The notes: generated by a model from the letters alone, not told the origin. Positions 25,594 through 39,421 are shown, counted from the first letter of the stretch. The stretch: 64,000 bases of DNA from Paraburkholderia acidisoli (GCF_009789675.1 NZ_CP046913.1:2046001-2110000); one strand, 5' to 3'. Made by a program: numbers and translations.

Positions 25594-26625
25594 TTACTCG
25601 GCGACTGCCTTGCCGCTTGCGTCCTTGACCTTCGCCTTCCACTGCGTTTCGATTTCGCTCACGACCGATTGCGGCAGCGAGATGTAATCGAGGCTGTCAG
25701 CAGCCGGGGTGCCGTTCTTGAACGCCCAGTCGAAGAACTTGAGCGTTTCCTTGCCCTGTTCCGGCTTGTCCTGTGCCGTGTGCAGCAGCACGAACGTTGC
25801 GCCGACGACCGGCCATGCGTCCTTGCCCGGCTCGTTCGTCAGGATCTGGTAGAACGACTTCTTCCAGTCTGCGCCAGCAGCCGCTGCCTTGAACGTGTCC
25901 GTGCTCGGCTGAACGACCGCGCCCGTCTCATTCTTCATGGCAGTGTAGATCATGTGGTTTTGCTTGGCGTATGCCCATTCCACATAACCGATCGAGCCCG
26001 GCAGACGTTGCACGAAAGCTGCGACGCCGTCGTTGCCCTTGCCGCCCGTACCCGTCGGCCAGTTGACCGTTGCGCCTTCGCCGACCTTGCTCTTCCAGTC
26101 AGCGTTGACCTTCGAGAGGTAGTTCGTCCAGATGAAGCTGGTGCCCGAACCATCAGCGCGGCGAACCACGGCGATGTCCAGATCCGGCAGCTTGACCTTC
26201 GGGTTCAGGGCGACGATGGCCGGATCATTCCACTTCTTGATCTTGCCGAGGTAGATGTCGCCGAGCACTTGACCCGACAGAACGATTTCACCAGCCTTGA
26301 TGCCCGGCACGTTGATTGCCGGCACGACGCCGCCAACCACCGTCGGGAACTGGAACAGGCCGTCCTTAGCCAGTTCGTCGTCCTTCAGGGGAGCGTCCGA
26401 ACCTGCGAAGTCGACGGTCTTGGCTTGAATTTGCTTGATGCCGCCCGACGAGCCGATGCCCTGGTAGTTGACCTTGCCGCCGCCCGACTTTTGATAGGCG
26501 TCTGCCCATTTCGTGTAGATCGGTGCTGCGAACGTGCTGCCCGCGCCGGTGATGTCAGCAGCGTGCGCTGCCATCGCGAAAAGAGCGCCAGCAACGCCAG
26601 CGAGCGCGGTTTGCATCAATTTCAT
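25594..26625 (-). CDS. pstS: Periplasmic phosphate-binding protein PstS
   Basis: High-affinity phosphate receptor, 343 aa, feeding the PstCAB importer. A signal peptide ([22 protein letters not shown], cut before ADITGAG) directs it to the periplasm. The phosphate-binding loops are typical: [27 protein letters not shown] and [20 protein letters not shown] precedes the ATG. First gene of the pst operon, behind two Pho boxes (26681-26719). Local GC is slightly lower than its neighbours, as often seen in highly expressed binding proteins. Confidence 0.97.
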   Translation of the reverse strand: MKLMQTALAGVAGALFAMAAHAADITGAGSTFAAPIYTKWADAYQKSGGGKVNYQGIGSSGGIKQIQAKTVDFAGSDAPLKDDELAKDGLFQFPTVVGGVVPAINVPGIKAGEIVLSGQVLGDIYLGKIKKWNDPAIVALNPKVKLPDLDIAVVRRADGSGTSFIWTNYLSKVNADWKSKVGEGATVNWPTGTGGKGNDGVAAFVQRLPGSIGYVEWAYAKQNHMIYTAMKNETGAVVQPSTDTFKAAAAGADWKKSFYQILTNEPGKDAWPVVGATFVLLHTAQDKPEQGKETLKFFDWAFKNGTPAADSLDYISLPQSVVSEIETQWKAKVKDASGKAVAE

Positions 26626-26668
26626 GAGACCTCCAGATGTGTGAGCGGAAGAACGACACCGCGAAGCT

Positions 26669-26719
26669 TAGGGGCTCTCTGTGACAGTACCGTGACGATT
26701 CATGAAGCGAACGTGACAT
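26669..26719 (-). promoter_or_regulatory. Tandem PhoB boxes and pstS promoter
   Basis: Read on the plus strand, GTGACA (26681), GTGACG (26692), ATGAAG (26702) and GTGACAT (26713) recur with spacings of 11, 10 and 11 bp, i.e. TGTCAC-type units on the minus strand. A TAAGCT -10 follows ten bases downstream at 26669-26674. There is no -35, as expected for a PhoB-activated promoter. Confidence 0.82.
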
Positions 26720-26942
26720 TTACATTACTGGCTGAAAGCCAGTGAAAACCAGCCGCATACCGGCGTGAAGCCGGGATGGGTAAGGGACCGGCGCGTGGCC
26801 GCCCGCGCGTAACGGCCGCTGGAGGCGGCTTGGGCGGGATTCGGGGTGCGAAACGAAAAGGCTTCGCGACAGCAAAGAAAGCGCGCTGAAACCTGCAAGT
26901 GAAACGTTTGCAGAATTCTGCGATTGCTACAAAAAAGACTGC

Positions 26943-26987
26943 AAAAAAAGATGGGGGCGACACCGCGACGCGACGTCACACCCCATC
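26943..26987 (-). terminator. Terminator after glmM
   Basis: On the minus strand GATGGGG (26981-26987) pairs with CCCCATC (26950-26956) around a GC-rich inner region, followed by T7. The 26720-26942 stretch between it and the Pho boxes shows no gene. Confidence 0.8.
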
Positions 26988-27005
26988 GATTAGCTCAGAA
27001 CAAAC

Positions 27006-28361
27006 TTAAGCGATCGAACGCTTGACGGTTCCGGCAATGGCTTCTGCGTAATGAACCGCGTCGCGCTCTTCGCGCGCTTCGACCATCACGCGCAAGACCG
27101 GCTCCGTGCCCGAGGCGCGGATCAGCACGCGGCCCTTGCCCTTGAGTTCCGCTTCCGCCGACTGGATCGACTGCTGGATTTCGGCGTTGCCCTTCCAGTC
27201 GGCGCCCTGCGCAATGCGCACGTTGATGAGCTTTTGCGGGAACAGCGTCACGCCGTCGAGCAGTTGCGCGAGCGTCTGGCCGCTGCGCTTCATCGCGGCG
27301 AGCACGAGCAGCGCGGAAACGATGCCGTCGCCGGTCGTATGGCGGTCGAGCGAGAGAATGTGGCCCGAGCCTTCCGCGCCGAGTTGCCAGCCCTTCTCGC
27401 GCAGTTGTTCGAGCACGTAGCGGTCGCCCACGTTCGCGCGCACGAAGCCCACGCCGAGCGCGTCCAGCGCCTGCTCCACGGCCAGGTTCGTCATGAGCGT
27501 ACCGACAGCCCCTGCCACCTTGCCGTCGGTCGCGATGCGGTCCTTCACGAGCACGTAGAGCAGTTCGTCGCCGTTGAAGAGGCGCCCCTGGGCATCCACG
27601 ACCTGAAGACGGTCCGCGTCGCCGTCGAGCGCGATGCCGAGGTCCGCGTGATTCGCGCGCACCGCGCGCACGAGCGCGTCGGGGGCCGTGGCGCCCACGC
27701 CGTCGTTGATGTTGAAGCCGTTGGGCGAAACCCCGATCGGGATCACGTCGGCGCCGAGTTCGTGGAACACGTGCGGCGCGATGTCGTAAGCGGCACCGTT
27801 CGCGCAGTCGATCACGAGCTTGAGGCCGCGCAGGTTGAACGCCTGCGGGAACGTGCTCTTGCAGAACTCGATGTAACGGCCGCCGGCGTCGTCGAGACGG
27901 CGGGCGCGGCCGAGCAGGTCGGACGGCGCGCACTCGAGCGGCTGGTCGAGTCGCTCTTCGATCTGATGCTCGACCTCGTCGGGCAGCTTGTTGCCGTCGG
28001 CCGAGAAGAACTTGATGCCGTTGTCGTAGTACGGATTGTGCGACGCGCTGATCACCACGCCCGCCGAAAGGCGCAGCGCGCGCGTGAGATAGGCGATGCC
28101 GGGCGTCGTCATCGGGCCGGCCAGCATGACGTCGATGCCGGCCGCCGAGAGCCCCGCTTCCAGCGACGCCTCGAGCATGTAGCCCGAAATACGCGTGTCC
28201 TTGCCGATCAGCACCGAAGGGCGCGGCCCGCCGGTCGCCGCCGCCGACCCGGCCAGCACCTTGCCCGCGGCGTAGCCGAGCCGCAGCACGAAATCCGGCG
28301 TGATCGGCGCTTCACCGACCTTGCCACGTACACCATCCGTACCGAAATAACGACGTCCCAT
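27006..28361 (-). CDS. glmM: Phosphoglucosamine mutase
   Basis: Cytosolic enzyme converting glucosamine-6-phosphate to glucosamine-1-phosphate for UDP-GlcNAc, peptidoglycan and LPS; 451 aa. The phosphoserine loop is [11 protein letters not shown] with catalytic Ser107; the metal loop is DGDADR; the sugar-binding loop EGSGH and the phosphate-binding [12 protein letters not shown] follow. It lies 177 bp after folP on the same strand, the usual ftsH-folP-glmM order, and ends at a strong terminator before the pst promoter. Confidence 0.97.
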   Translation of the reverse strand: MGRRYFGTDGVRGKVGEAPITPDFVLRLGYAAGKVLAGSAAATGGPRPSVLIGKDTRISGYMLEASLEAGLSAAGIDVMLAGPMTTPGIAYLTRALRLSAGVVISASHNPYYDNGIKFFSADGNKLPDEVEHQIEERLDQPLECAPSDLLGRARRLDDAGGRYIEFCKSTFPQAFNLRGLKLVIDCANGAAYDIAPHVFHELGADVIPIGVSPNGFNINDGVGATAPDALVRAVRANHADLGIALDGDADRLQVVDAQGRLFNGDELLYVLVKDRIATDGKVAGAVGTLMTNLAVEQALDALGVGFVRANVGDRYVLEQLREKGWQLGAEGSGHILSLDRHTTGDGIVSALLVLAAMKRSGQTLAQLLDGVTLFPQKLINVRIAQGADWKGNAEIQQSIQSAEAELKGKGRVLIRASGTEPVLRVMVEAREERDAVHYAEAIAGTVKRSIA

Positions 28362-28538
28362 TTTTTGATCCTCGATCGTATGTCGCCGGTCTAGCCGGTT
28401 TGTCCTGATTTTGCCGCCGCCGTTCCTGCTTGTTGCCGCTTTCTCGCGGCATTTCCGCTGATTATTCGCCGTGCATCGAATCGCGCCGCGCCGGACGATA
28501 TCCGTCAGTCATGCCGCATCAATCCGCATCAATCCGCA

Positions 28539-29453
28539 TTACGCGGGGCGCGCGCCCATCGCCTCACCCATCGCCTCATGCATTGCCGCCCACACTTTTA
28601 GCGCGTCGACTGTCGGCGCGACGTCGTGCACGCGGATGATGGCCGCGCCCCGCTCCGCCGCGCAGACCGCCGCCGCCACGCTCGCCGCGACGCGTTCGGG
28701 CGCGAGCCGGTTCACGAGCGCACCGAGCATCGACTTGCGCGACATGCCCGCGAGGATCGGATACGACGCGACGCCGGGCGCCACCTCGGGCGCGGTCTCG
28801 CGCAGATGCGCGAGCAGCGCGTAGTTGTGCTCGATCACCGCCTTGCCGAAGCCGAAGCCCGGATCGACGCTGATGCGCGCCTTCGCAACGCCCGCCGCCT
28901 CGAGTTCCGCGCAACGCGCGGCGAGGAACTCGCGCACCTCGCGCACGACATCGGCGTAATCGGGTTCGCCCAGCTGCATGGTTTGCGGCTCGCCGAGCAT
29001 GTGCATGACGCACAGCCCGCAGTGGCTCTCGCGCACGGCGTCGATCGCACCGGGCATGCGAAAGCCCCAGATGTCGTTGACGAGATCGGCGCCCGCCGCG
29101 ATCGCATGACGCATGACCTCGGGCTTGTACGTGTCCACCGAAAGCGGCACGTTCGCCCCCTTGAGCTTTTCCACGAGCGGAATCACGCGCTCGAGTTCTT
29201 CGTCCAGCGGCACGGGCGGCGCGCCGGGCCGCGTGGATTCGCCGCCGATATCGATGATGTCCACGCCGTCGCGCAACATCTGCTCCGCGCGGCGCAACGC
29301 GTCGTCGTATGCGATGTACTTGCCGCCGTCGGAAAACGAATCGGGTGTGGCGTTGAGAATGCCCATGACGAGCGGACGCTCGAACGTGAGCGTGAAACGG
29401 CCGCACGCGAGCGGTTGAGGCGGGAGATTACCTTGCGAACTGGGATTGGGCAC
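28539..29453 (-). CDS. folP: Dihydropteroate synthase
   Basis: Condenses p-aminobenzoate with hydroxymethyl-dihydropterin pyrophosphate in folate synthesis (the sulfonamide target); 304 aa TIM barrel. Signature motifs are MGILNATPDSFSDGG near residue 30, IDIGGESTRPGA, DPGFGFGK and GMSRKSMLG. The C-terminus is extended by about 15 residues (AAMHEAMGEAMGARPA). It follows ftsH, separated by 141 bp and a terminator-like hairpin. Confidence 0.96.
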   Translation of the reverse strand: MPNPSSQGNLPPQPLACGRFTLTFERPLVMGILNATPDSFSDGGKYIAYDDALRRAEQMLRDGVDIIDIGGESTRPGAPPVPLDEELERVIPLVEKLKGANVPLSVDTYKPEVMRHAIAAGADLVNDIWGFRMPGAIDAVRESHCGLCVMHMLGEPQTMQLGEPDYADVVREVREFLAARCAELEAAGVAKARISVDPGFGFGKAVIEHNYALLAHLRETAPEVAPGVASYPILAGMSRKSMLGALVNRLAPERVAASVAAAVCAAERGAAIIRVHDVAPTVDALKVWAAMHEAMGEAMGARPA

Positions 29454-29537
29454 GTCAAAAAACGTTAGAAGTGAAACGAGATGCGACAGCGCGAATTACG
29501 GCGTGCGTGCACGCCAGCAATGCGCCAGAAATACAAA

Positions 29538-29567
29538 CGGGCCGATGTGAAGATTCACACCGGCCCG
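29538..29567 (-). terminator. Hairpin between ftsH and folP
   Basis: CGGGCCGgTGTGAA/TTCACAtCGGCCCG stem with one mismatch and a very short loop, followed on the minus strand by TTTGTATTTC. Probably a partial terminator lowering folP expression. Confidence 0.7.
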
Positions 29568-29594
29568 CGTTCAACTCAACTGCCTACCGCTCGA

Positions 29595-31484
29595 TCAGGC
29601 CGGAGCGGTCGCGCTACCGGGCTTGACTTCGCTGCCTGCGCTGCCGCCCGAGCTGGGCGCATCGCCCTGCGACGGCGTGCTCTTCGGCGAGCGCGGCGGA
29701 CGGCCGGCCATGATGTCGTTGATCTGGTCGGCGTCGATCGTTTCCCACTCCATCAGCGCCGCGGTCATGGCTTCGACCTTGTCGCGATTCTCGTCGAGCA
29801 GGCGCTTCGCGAGGTTGTACTGCTCGTCCAGCACGCGGCGGATTTCCGCGTCGACCTTCTGCTGCGTGGCTTCCGAAATGGCCCGCGTGAAGCCCTTGCC
29901 GAACGGACCGCCTTCGTTTTCGTCGTCGGCGTAGACCATCGGTCCGAGCGCGTCCGTCATGCCGAAACGCGTGACCATGGCGCGCGCCGTTTGCGTGGCC
30001 TTGTTGAAGTCGTCCGATGCCCCCGTGCTGATCAGGTTCATGAACAGCTCTTCCGCCACGCGACCGCCAAACAGAATGGCGAGACGATCCAGCAGGTAGT
30101 CCTTCGAATACGTTTCGTTGTCGTGTTCCGGCAACTGCCACGTTACGCCCAGCGCGCGACCGCGCGGAATGATCGTGACCTTGTGCACCGGATCGGCCTT
30201 CGGCAACAGCTTGGCGATGACCGCGTGACCCGACTCGTGGTACGCCGTGGCGCGCTTCGCTTCTTCGCGGATCACGGCCGACTTGCGCTCCGGACCCATG
30301 AAGATCTTGTCCTTCGCGTCTTCGAAGTCCTGCATTTCGACGATGCGCTTGCCGCGACGCGCCGCGAACAGCGCCGCTTCGTTCACGAGGTTCGCGAGAT
30401 CGGCGCCCGAGAAGCCCGGCGTGCCGCGCGCGATGACCGCTGCGTCCACGTCGTTGGCGATCGGCACCTTGCGCAGGTGGACCTTCATGATCTGCTCACG
30501 GCCGCGGATGTCGGGCAGACCGACATAGACCTGACGGTCGAAACGGCCGGGGCGCAGCAGCGCCTTGTCGAGCACGTCCGAACGGTTCGTGGCCGCGATC
30601 ACGATGACGCCCGAGTTCGCCTCGAAGCCGTCCATTTCCACCAGCATCTGGTTCAGCGTTTGTTCGCGTTCGTCGTTGCCGCCGCCCATGCCGGCGCCGC
30701 GATGGCGACCGACCGCGTCGATTTCGTCGATGAACACGATACACGGCGCATGCTTCTTGGCTTGCTCGAACATGTCGCGCACGCGGGCCGCGCCCACGCC
30801 GACGAACATTTCCACGAAGTCCGAACCCGAGATGCTGAAGAACGGCACTTTCGCTTCACCGGCGATCGCGCGTGCCAGCAGCGTCTTACCGGTACCCGGA
30901 GGGCCGACCAGCAGAACGCCGCGCGGAATGCGCCCGCCCAGCTTCTGGAATTTTTGCGGATCGCGCAGGAAGTCGACGAGTTCCGAGACTTCTTCCTTCG
31001 CTTCGTCGCAGCCCGCGACGTCGGAGAAGTTCACCGCGTTGTTGTTTTCGTCGATCAACCGCGCTCGCGATTTACCGAACGAGAACGCCCCGCCTTTGCC
31101 GCCCCCCTGCATCTGCCTCATCATGTAGAACCAGAACACGATGATAAGGATGGTTGGCCCGAGGTAGTACAGCGCCGAGACGAGCGCGTTGGGCTCTTCG
31201 TCAGCCTTGCCGCTCACCTGCACGTTGTACTTCATCAGGTCGCCGACCATCCAGATGTCGCCGGGAGAGACGATCTGGTATTTCTGGCCGTCCGCCGGAG
31301 TGACCGTGAGGTTCCGCCCCTGCACCACGACGCTCTTGACCTTGCCGTTCTTCGCGTCGTCCATGAACTGCGAATAGGAAACGCCTTCCTGGACACGGGG
31401 CTTGTCGAACTGCTTGAACACCGTAAACAGCACCAGTGCGATCACCAACCACACTGCTGCCTTCGAAAACATGTTGTTGTTCAA
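29595..31484 (-). CDS. ftsH: ATP-dependent zinc metalloprotease FtsH
   Basis: Membrane-anchored AAA+ protease, 629 aa, that degrades misfolded membrane proteins and regulators such as LpxC and sigma-32. Two transmembrane helices (7-24 and about 103-121) flank a periplasmic domain. Walker A is GPPGTGKT (194-201), Walker B FIDEID (251-256), and the zinc site HESGH (416-420). The start is the TTG at 31484, seven bases after AAGGAG; the ATG four codons later is too far from it. It lies between rlmE and folP, as in most proteobacteria. Confidence 0.97.
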   Translation of the reverse strand: MNNNMFSKAAVWLVIALVLFTVFKQFDKPRVQEGVSYSQFMDDAKNGKVKSVVVQGRNLTVTPADGQKYQIVSPGDIWMVGDLMKYNVQVSGKADEEPNALVSALYYLGPTILIIVFWFYMMRQMQGGGKGGAFSFGKSRARLIDENNNAVNFSDVAGCDEAKEEVSELVDFLRDPQKFQKLGGRIPRGVLLVGPPGTGKTLLARAIAGEAKVPFFSISGSDFVEMFVGVGAARVRDMFEQAKKHAPCIVFIDEIDAVGRHRGAGMGGGNDEREQTLNQMLVEMDGFEANSGVIVIAATNRSDVLDKALLRPGRFDRQVYVGLPDIRGREQIMKVHLRKVPIANDVDAAVIARGTPGFSGADLANLVNEAALFAARRGKRIVEMQDFEDAKDKIFMGPERKSAVIREEAKRATAYHESGHAVIAKLLPKADPVHKVTIIPRGRALGVTWQLPEHDNETYSKDYLLDRLAILFGGRVAEELFMNLISTGASDDFNKATQTARAMVTRFGMTDALGPMVYADDENEGGPFGKGFTRAISEATQQKVDAEIRRVLDEQYNLAKRLLDENRDKVEAMTAALMEWETIDADQINDIMAGRPPRSPKSTPSQGDAPSSGGSAGSEVKPGSATAPA

Positions 31485-31675
31485 AGCACCACTCCTTCAC
31501 TCATAGACGGGCGCCTACATTTGCCTTGCGGCACCACCAAAGCATTCTAATCCAGTACACGGACCCCTGCCATAACGTTTCGCTACCACAGGAATAGTCA
31601 CAGCGCCTTGTCAGGACCGCGTTTCGCACCCGTTGCACGGTTCGCCGGCGCCCTTGTACCGTAATCATGCCCCGT

Positions 31676-32338
31676 TTAACCGGGATGCTTCAGTTGTTTG
31701 CCCAATATAAACGTTTCAGCCGATTTGTCGCGCGAAGCTTTCGGTTTGCGCGCGGCCACGATTTTGAACTGATGCTTGAATTTTTCGACGATCTGACTGT
31801 AACCGCTGCCGTGGAAGCACTTCACCAAAAGGGCCCCATCCGGTTTCAGATGATTCTGCGAAAACTCGAGCGCGAGATCACACACGTGTTCGATACGCGC
31901 CGCGTCTGCGGACGCGACCCCGGAGAGATTGGGCGCCATATCCGAAATTACAAGGTCCACGGGGCGGCCGCCCACCAATTCTTCGAGTTGCGCGAGCACG
32001 CTGTCTTCGCGGAAGTCGCCCTGGAGAAATTGCACATCGGCGACCGGTTCCATCGGCAGGAGGTCGAGCGCGATGATGGTGCCGTCGATACCGCCCTGCC
32101 GCTCCGCGTCGCGCTTCGTGCTCTGCGCGAGCTTGTTGCGCGCGTACTGGCTCCAGCTGCCCGGCGCCGCGCCGAGATCCACGATCACCATGCCCGGGCG
32201 GATCAGCTTGTCCTGCTCGTCGATCTCCTTGAGCTTGTACGCGGCGCGCGCGCGATAGCCTTCCCGCTGCGCGAGTTTCACGTACGGATCGTTGATGTGG
32301 TCGTGCAGCCACGACGTGTTGAAGCGATTTTTTGCCAT
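31676..32338 (-). CDS. rlmE: 23S rRNA uridine-2552 2'-O-methyltransferase RlmE
   Basis: Methylates U2552 in the ribosomal A loop late in 50S assembly; 220 aa. The SAM site is [12 protein letters not shown], and the catalytic K-D-K-E residues fall in [25 protein letters not shown] and SAETFILG. It is the first gene before ftsH (191-bp gap) and divergent from yhbY. No strong ribosome site precedes the ATG. Confidence 0.96.
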   Translation of the reverse strand: MAKNRFNTSWLHDHINDPYVKLAQREGYRARAAYKLKEIDEQDKLIRPGMVIVDLGAAPGSWSQYARNKLAQSTKRDAERQGGIDGTIIALDLLPMEPVADVQFLQGDFREDSVLAQLEELVGGRPVDLVISDMAPNLSGVASADAARIEHVCDLALEFSQNHLKPDGALLVKCFHGSGYSQIVEKFKHQFKIVAARKPKASRDKSAETFILGKQLKHPG

Positions 32339-32639
32339 TAAAGATGAACAGTTGCTGCGTGAAACCGCGCTTTTGGCGGATAATACGCGTTTTATTCGTG
32401 CGGCCGTCGCGGCCCGCCGGGCCGGAAGTCGTTACCGCGGTGGTCCACCGCGTCTCAGGCTTCCGCAGGCGTTGATTCCCGCGCCACGCCGTTCCCCACG
32501 GTTTTCCGTTGTTCCGCTGCGCCCGCGAGCCGGTCTGTCATGCACAGACCCCGGCGACGCCCGGCCCGAAGGTTTCGCCTCCGGCCCCTGGCCGTCGCGC
32601 CACGCGGCGCCGTTATTTTAGTCGAGTCTGCCACATCCC
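32339..32639. other. Divergent rlmE-yhbY intergenic region
   Basis: About 300 bp without a gene. An AT-rich core near 32375-32400 (GGATAATACGCGTTTTATT) contains TATTAT on the minus strand and ATAATA on the plus strand, so it may hold both promoters. I see no other structure. Confidence 0.5.
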
Positions 32640-33185
32640 ATGCCCGCCCTTTCCATTACTGCCGAACAGCGTTCCGCCCTTCGCTCCGAAGCTCACGCGC
32701 TCAAACCGGTCGTGCTCATCGGCGCCGAGGGACTGACCGACGCGGTCCTCAAGGAAATCAAGGTCCACCTCGACGCGCACCAGCTCATCAAGATTCGCGT
32801 GTTCGGCGACGAGCGCGAAGAGCGTATCGCCATTTACGAAGAAATCTGCGACCGCCTGGGCGCCGCGCCCATCCAGCACATCGGCAAGCTGCTCGTGATC
32901 TGGAAGCCCGAAGCGCCGAAGTCGTCGACCACCACCGCGCGCGCCGGCGCGCGCGGCACCGTCACGCGCCCTTCCGCCGACGTGCCGAGCGCGCGCGAAG
33001 CCGGCAAACGCGGCGCCTCGCCGCGCGTGGTCAAGGTCGTGAAGCCCAGCGAAAACCCCATGCGCAAGCCGAAGGCGCAGCGGGTCACCGTCAAGGGCAA
33101 CGAACGCGTCACGCAAGGCGGCAACATCAAGCGCGCCAAGAAGCGTCAGACCAGCTCGAAGCGCGGCCATCAGAACACGAAATGA
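32640..33185 (+). CDS. yhbY: CRM-domain RNA-binding protein, YhbY family
   Basis: Binds pre-50S ribosomal particles in E. coli. 181 aa: a CRM domain in residues 1-95 (LRSEAHALKPVVLIGAEGLTDAV, with the KIRVFGDEREERI core) and a long basic tail rich in Lys, Arg and Ser. The tail roughly doubles the usual length (E. coli YhbY is about 97 aa) and is probably disordered RNA-binding sequence. It is divergent from rlmE, another 50S assembly gene. A terminator follows. Confidence 0.92.
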   Translation: MPALSITAEQRSALRSEAHALKPVVLIGAEGLTDAVLKEIKVHLDAHQLIKIRVFGDEREERIAIYEEICDRLGAAPIQHIGKLLVIWKPEAPKSSTTTARAGARGTVTRPSADVPSAREAGKRGASPRVVKVVKPSENPMRKPKAQRVTVKGNERVTQGGNIKRAKKRQTSSKRGHQNTK

Positions 33186-33231
33186 GCACGAAGTAAGCGC
33201 CAAATAAGCGCGATCCGCTTCAAGCAAAAAA

Positions 33232-33257
33232 CGCGGCCATCGAGCCGCGCTTTTTTT
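33232..33257 (+). terminator. Terminator after yhbY
   Basis: CGCGGC/GCCGCG stem, loop CATCGA, then T7; A6 on the other side makes it usable for the DUF4149 transcript too. Confidence 0.88.
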
Positions 33258-33323
33258 CGCGCCGTGCTTTCGTACGATGCCGAGGCCAACCTGGGGCACG
33301 GCGCCGCCCGGAGCTGGCGCGGC

Positions 33324-33848
33324 TCAGCCGCGCGCCACTGCCGCCGACACCCGCGCCGAAGGCAGCAGCCAGACGAGCCAGGCGCCCAGCAGGCTCTCCA
33401 CCAGATAGAACACGCTCGACACCCCGTGCAGCATGCCGAAGCGGCTCGCGTACGGCGAACTCGCCACGTCCATGCCCGCGCTCATGGCGGCCATGCGCAG
33501 TTCGTTCATGTACGGCTGCAACGCGAAATAGCCGACCAACACGCACAGCAGCATGGCGGCGAGTATCCAGCGCAAGCGCCGGTAGCCTACGGCGCCACGC
33601 CGCGCGAGCACGTTCGAGAGCCCGAGCAGCAGCACGCCGCACACCACGCCGATGATGCCTTCGATCATGAAGAGCTGCGCGGCGATCCCGCCGGCCACCA
33701 CGCGTTCGAGCGAGGCGAACACGACGGGCGCGACCGCGTAGCCGATGGTCAGCTGACTGCCGACCCACAGCATGGCGATAAGCCCGAACAAGCGGTGCGG
33801 CACGAGGGAAACCGGCAGTGCGGCACCCGTGGAAGTGACGGAACTCAC
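33324..33848 (-). CDS. DUF4149 membrane protein
   Basis: Inner-membrane protein of 174 aa with four predicted helices (LFGLIAMLWVGSQLTIGYAV, FMIEGIIGVVCGVLLLGL, WILAAMLLCVLVGYFALQ, VFYLVESLLGAWLVWLL). It matches the DUF4149 pattern, including an RFGMLHGVSSVFYL motif. No function is known. It follows greA by 12 bp and is probably co-transcribed with it, a common arrangement in Burkholderiaceae. Confidence 0.85.
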   Translation of the reverse strand: MSSVTSTGAALPVSLVPHRLFGLIAMLWVGSQLTIGYAVAPVVFASLERVVAGGIAAQLFMIEGIIGVVCGVLLLGLSNVLARRGAVGYRRLRWILAAMLLCVLVGYFALQPYMNELRMAAMSAGMDVASSPYASRFGMLHGVSSVFYLVESLLGAWLVWLLPSARVSAAVARG

Positions 33849-33860
33849 GTGCGCCGCCCC

Positions 33861-34337
33861 TTAGACGTAGCGAACCTCGATGACCTCGTACTCGCGCACG
33901 CCGCCCGGTGCCTGCACCTCGGCGACGTCGCCTTCCGACTTGCCGATCAGCGCGCGCGCGATGGGCGAGCTGACCGAGATCAGGCCGTGCTCGAGATCGG
34001 CTTCGTCGTCGCCGACGATCTGGTACGTGACGGTCTTGCCCGACTCGAGGTCTTCGAGATCGATGGTGGAACCGAACACGATGCGGCCGTCGGCTTCCAG
34101 CGTGGACGGGTCGATCACCTGCGCGGCGGCGAGCTTCGACTCGATTTCGGCGATACGGCCTTCGATAAAGCCCTGCTTTTCCTTCGCGGCATCGTATTCC
34201 GCGTTTTCCGAGAGATCGCCCTGCGCGCGCGCTTCGGCGATCGAATTGATGACCGCCGGACGCTCGACGGACTTCAGGTGTTGCAGTTCTCCGCGAAGCT
34301 GCTCCGCACCGCGCTTGGTCAAGGGAATCGTGCTCAT
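33861..34337 (-). CDS. greA: Transcription elongation factor GreA
   Basis: Rescues backtracked RNA polymerase by stimulating transcript cleavage; 158 aa, identical in length to E. coli GreA. The coiled-coil tip motif [20 protein letters not shown] with the catalytic acidic pair is intact, and the FKBP-like C-terminal domain ends [19 protein letters not shown]. The start at 34337 ([14 protein letters not shown]) is fixed by the family; the frame is open 39 codons further. It lies downstream of carB behind a terminator. Confidence 0.97.
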   Translation of the reverse strand: MSTIPLTKRGAEQLRGELQHLKSVERPAVINSIAEARAQGDLSENAEYDAAKEKQGFIEGRIAEIESKLAAAQVIDPSTLEADGRIVFGSTIDLEDLESGKTVTYQIVGDDEADLEHGLISVSSPIARALIGKSEGDVAEVQAPGGVREYEVIEVRYV

Positions 34338-34427
34338 AAACAACTCGTGTAACCGGTTAATGCCCCGTTTGGACCCTGATTCGGTCCAGCGTGGGACTTT
34401 TGGGCCGCCATGACAATCAGGGCGGCC

Positions 34428-34521
34428 AAAAAAAATCACCGCGGTTAAGTGCATTCCGCCAAGGCGGCCGCGCTATGCGAGCGCAGCCTCGAAACCCTGT
34501 TGGAACGCCGCTTAACCGCGG
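34428..34521 (-). terminator. Long-armed terminator-like structure after carB
   Basis: On the minus strand CCGCGGTTAAG (34511-34521) and CTTAACCGCGG (34439-34449) form a perfect 11-bp stem enclosing about 61 nt, with an inner CCGCC/GGCGG hairpin, followed by T8 (34428-34435). A second stem GGCCGCC/GGCGGCC (34403-34427) follows in the greA leader. Confidence 0.65.
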
Positions 34522-34574
34522 CACATTCAGCTAGTCAGCCTGTCTCGTGACAAATTAGACAGACGATGGAAGCC

Positions 34575-37829
<3,255 letters not shown>

Positions 37830-37977
37830 AACGCTCTCGCTAAATATTCCTGTGTCTTTACGTCTGACGGCGTGCCGATGTTCTGGCTCGCCGCCCGGGT
37901 GCGCGCGTGGGCCGGGTTGTGCTCCGGCTCGCTGCGCCCCTGCTCTGCTCTTGCCGCGCGTTCCTTGCAGGCGGCGC

Positions 37978-39117
37978 TTACGCGGCCTTCGCCTTGTCCA
38001 TCAACGCCGTGAAGCGATCGAACAGATAGCCGATATCCTGCGGGCCCGGCGACGCTTCCGGGTGACCCTGGAAGCAGAACGCGGGCTTGTCGATCAGCTC
38101 GAAGCCTTGCAGCGTGCCGTCGAACAGCGAAACGTGCGTGACGCGCGCATTCGCGGGCAGCGTGGCGGCGTCCACGGCGAAGCCGTGGTTTTGCGACGTG
38201 ATGACCACGCGGCCGTCGGCCAGATCCTTGACCGGATGGTTCGCGCCGTGGTGGCCCGTCTTCATCTTGAGCGTCTTCGCACCGACCGCGAGGCCCATGA
38301 TCTGGTGACCGAGGCAGATGCCGAACGTCGGGATGCCGCGCTCGATGAACGCCTTGGCCGCCTTGATCGCGTAATCGCACGGTTCCGGGTCGCCGGGACC
38401 GTTCGAGAGGAACACGCCGTCCGGGTTCAGCGCGAGCGCGTCTTCCGCGCTCGCCTGCGCCGGCAACACCGTCACTTCGCAGCCGCGCTCGGCGAGCATG
38501 CGCAGGATGTTCTGCTTCACGCCGTAGTCGAACGCAACGACCTTGTACTTAGGCGCCGACTGCGTGCGATAGCCTTCGCCCAGACGCCATTCGGTGGTGT
38601 TCCACGAGTAGGTTTTTTCCGTCGACACGACCTTGGCCAGGTCCATGCCCGCGAGACCCGGGAACGAGCGCGCGAGTTCGATGGCTTTGGCTTCGTCGTC
38701 GGAGCCGGCGAGGATCGCGCCGTTCTGCGCGCCCTTGTCGCGCAGGATACGCGTGAGCTTGCGCGTGTCGATACCGGCGATGGCGACCACGCCTTCGTCC
38801 TGGAGATACTGGCCGAGCGTGCGCTCCATGCGGAAGTTCGAGGCGAGCGCGGGCAGGTCGCGGATGATCAGACCGGCGGCATGGACTTTCGTGGCTTCGA
38901 CGTCTTCGGCATTGACGCCGACATTGCCGATATGCGGATACGTGAGGGTGACGATCTGGCGAGCGTAGCTCGGGTCGGTCAGGATTTCCTGATAACCGGT
39001 GATGGCCGTGTTGAACACGACTTCACCGATCGTATGACCCGGCGCGCCAATCGAGTAACCACGAAAGACCGTGCCGTCGGCGAGCGCGAGCAGAGCGGGA
39101 GAGAATAACGGCAACAC
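37978..39117 (-). CDS. carA: Carbamoyl-phosphate synthase small subunit
   Basis: Glutamine amidotransferase subunit, 379 aa, supplying ammonia to CarB through an internal tunnel. The catalytic triad is Cys268 (FGICLGHQ), His352 and Glu354 (QGHPEASPG), one less than in E. coli numbering. The N-terminal CPSase small-chain domain includes [17 protein letters not shown]. Its promoter (39422-39451) gives a leader of about 300 nt. Part of the carA-carB operon. Confidence 0.97.
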   Translation of the reverse strand: MLPLFSPALLALADGTVFRGYSIGAPGHTIGEVVFNTAITGYQEILTDPSYARQIVTLTYPHIGNVGVNAEDVEATKVHAAGLIIRDLPALASNFRMERTLGQYLQDEGVVAIAGIDTRKLTRILRDKGAQNGAILAGSDDEAKAIELARSFPGLAGMDLAKVVSTEKTYSWNTTEWRLGEGYRTQSAPKYKVVAFDYGVKQNILRMLAERGCEVTVLPAQASAEDALALNPDGVFLSNGPGDPEPCDYAIKAAKAFIERGIPTFGICLGHQIMGLAVGAKTLKMKTGHHGANHPVKDLADGRVVITSQNHGFAVDAATLPANARVTHVSLFDGTLQGFELIDKPAFCFQGHPEASPGPQDIGYLFDRFTALMDKAKAA

Positions 39118-39421
39118 GGGAGACTCCTTGGGGGAGCACCCTGTGCCGACCTGTTGTCCGACGTTGCGATCTTGCGACCTGAGAGCGGCTGCGGCGTCGG
39201 CATCGTCGCCCGGAAAGGACGGGATGCGCGCGCGGCTCGCTCTTACGCGACTTGTTCGTGCGGTTGGCTCTGCATTTCAGCTTCAGGCGCCTGGCCACGA
39301 GTGCGCGTTTGTGACGCGAATTCGGGCGGCAGCCGGCCAGATTGACGACAAGTGCGGGCGGCGGATGAACGGATGGGGGAGGTAGGCGCTAGGGTGCGGG
39401 TTGATAAGCTCAAACCTTGAA

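Noticed and set aside
26700..26963. 87-codon minus-strand ORF between pstS and glmM
   Set aside because: Overlaps the Pho box region, has no ribosome site and atypical composition; treated as non-coding.
28512..28540. Repeated ATCAATCCGC near the folP stop
   Set aside because: Only two to three short copies; no sign of an attachment site or mobile element.
39023..39298. 91-codon minus-strand ORF overlapping the carA start
   Set aside because: Considered as a carA leader peptide, but it is far too long, very Arg-rich, runs into carA and lacks a good ribosome site.
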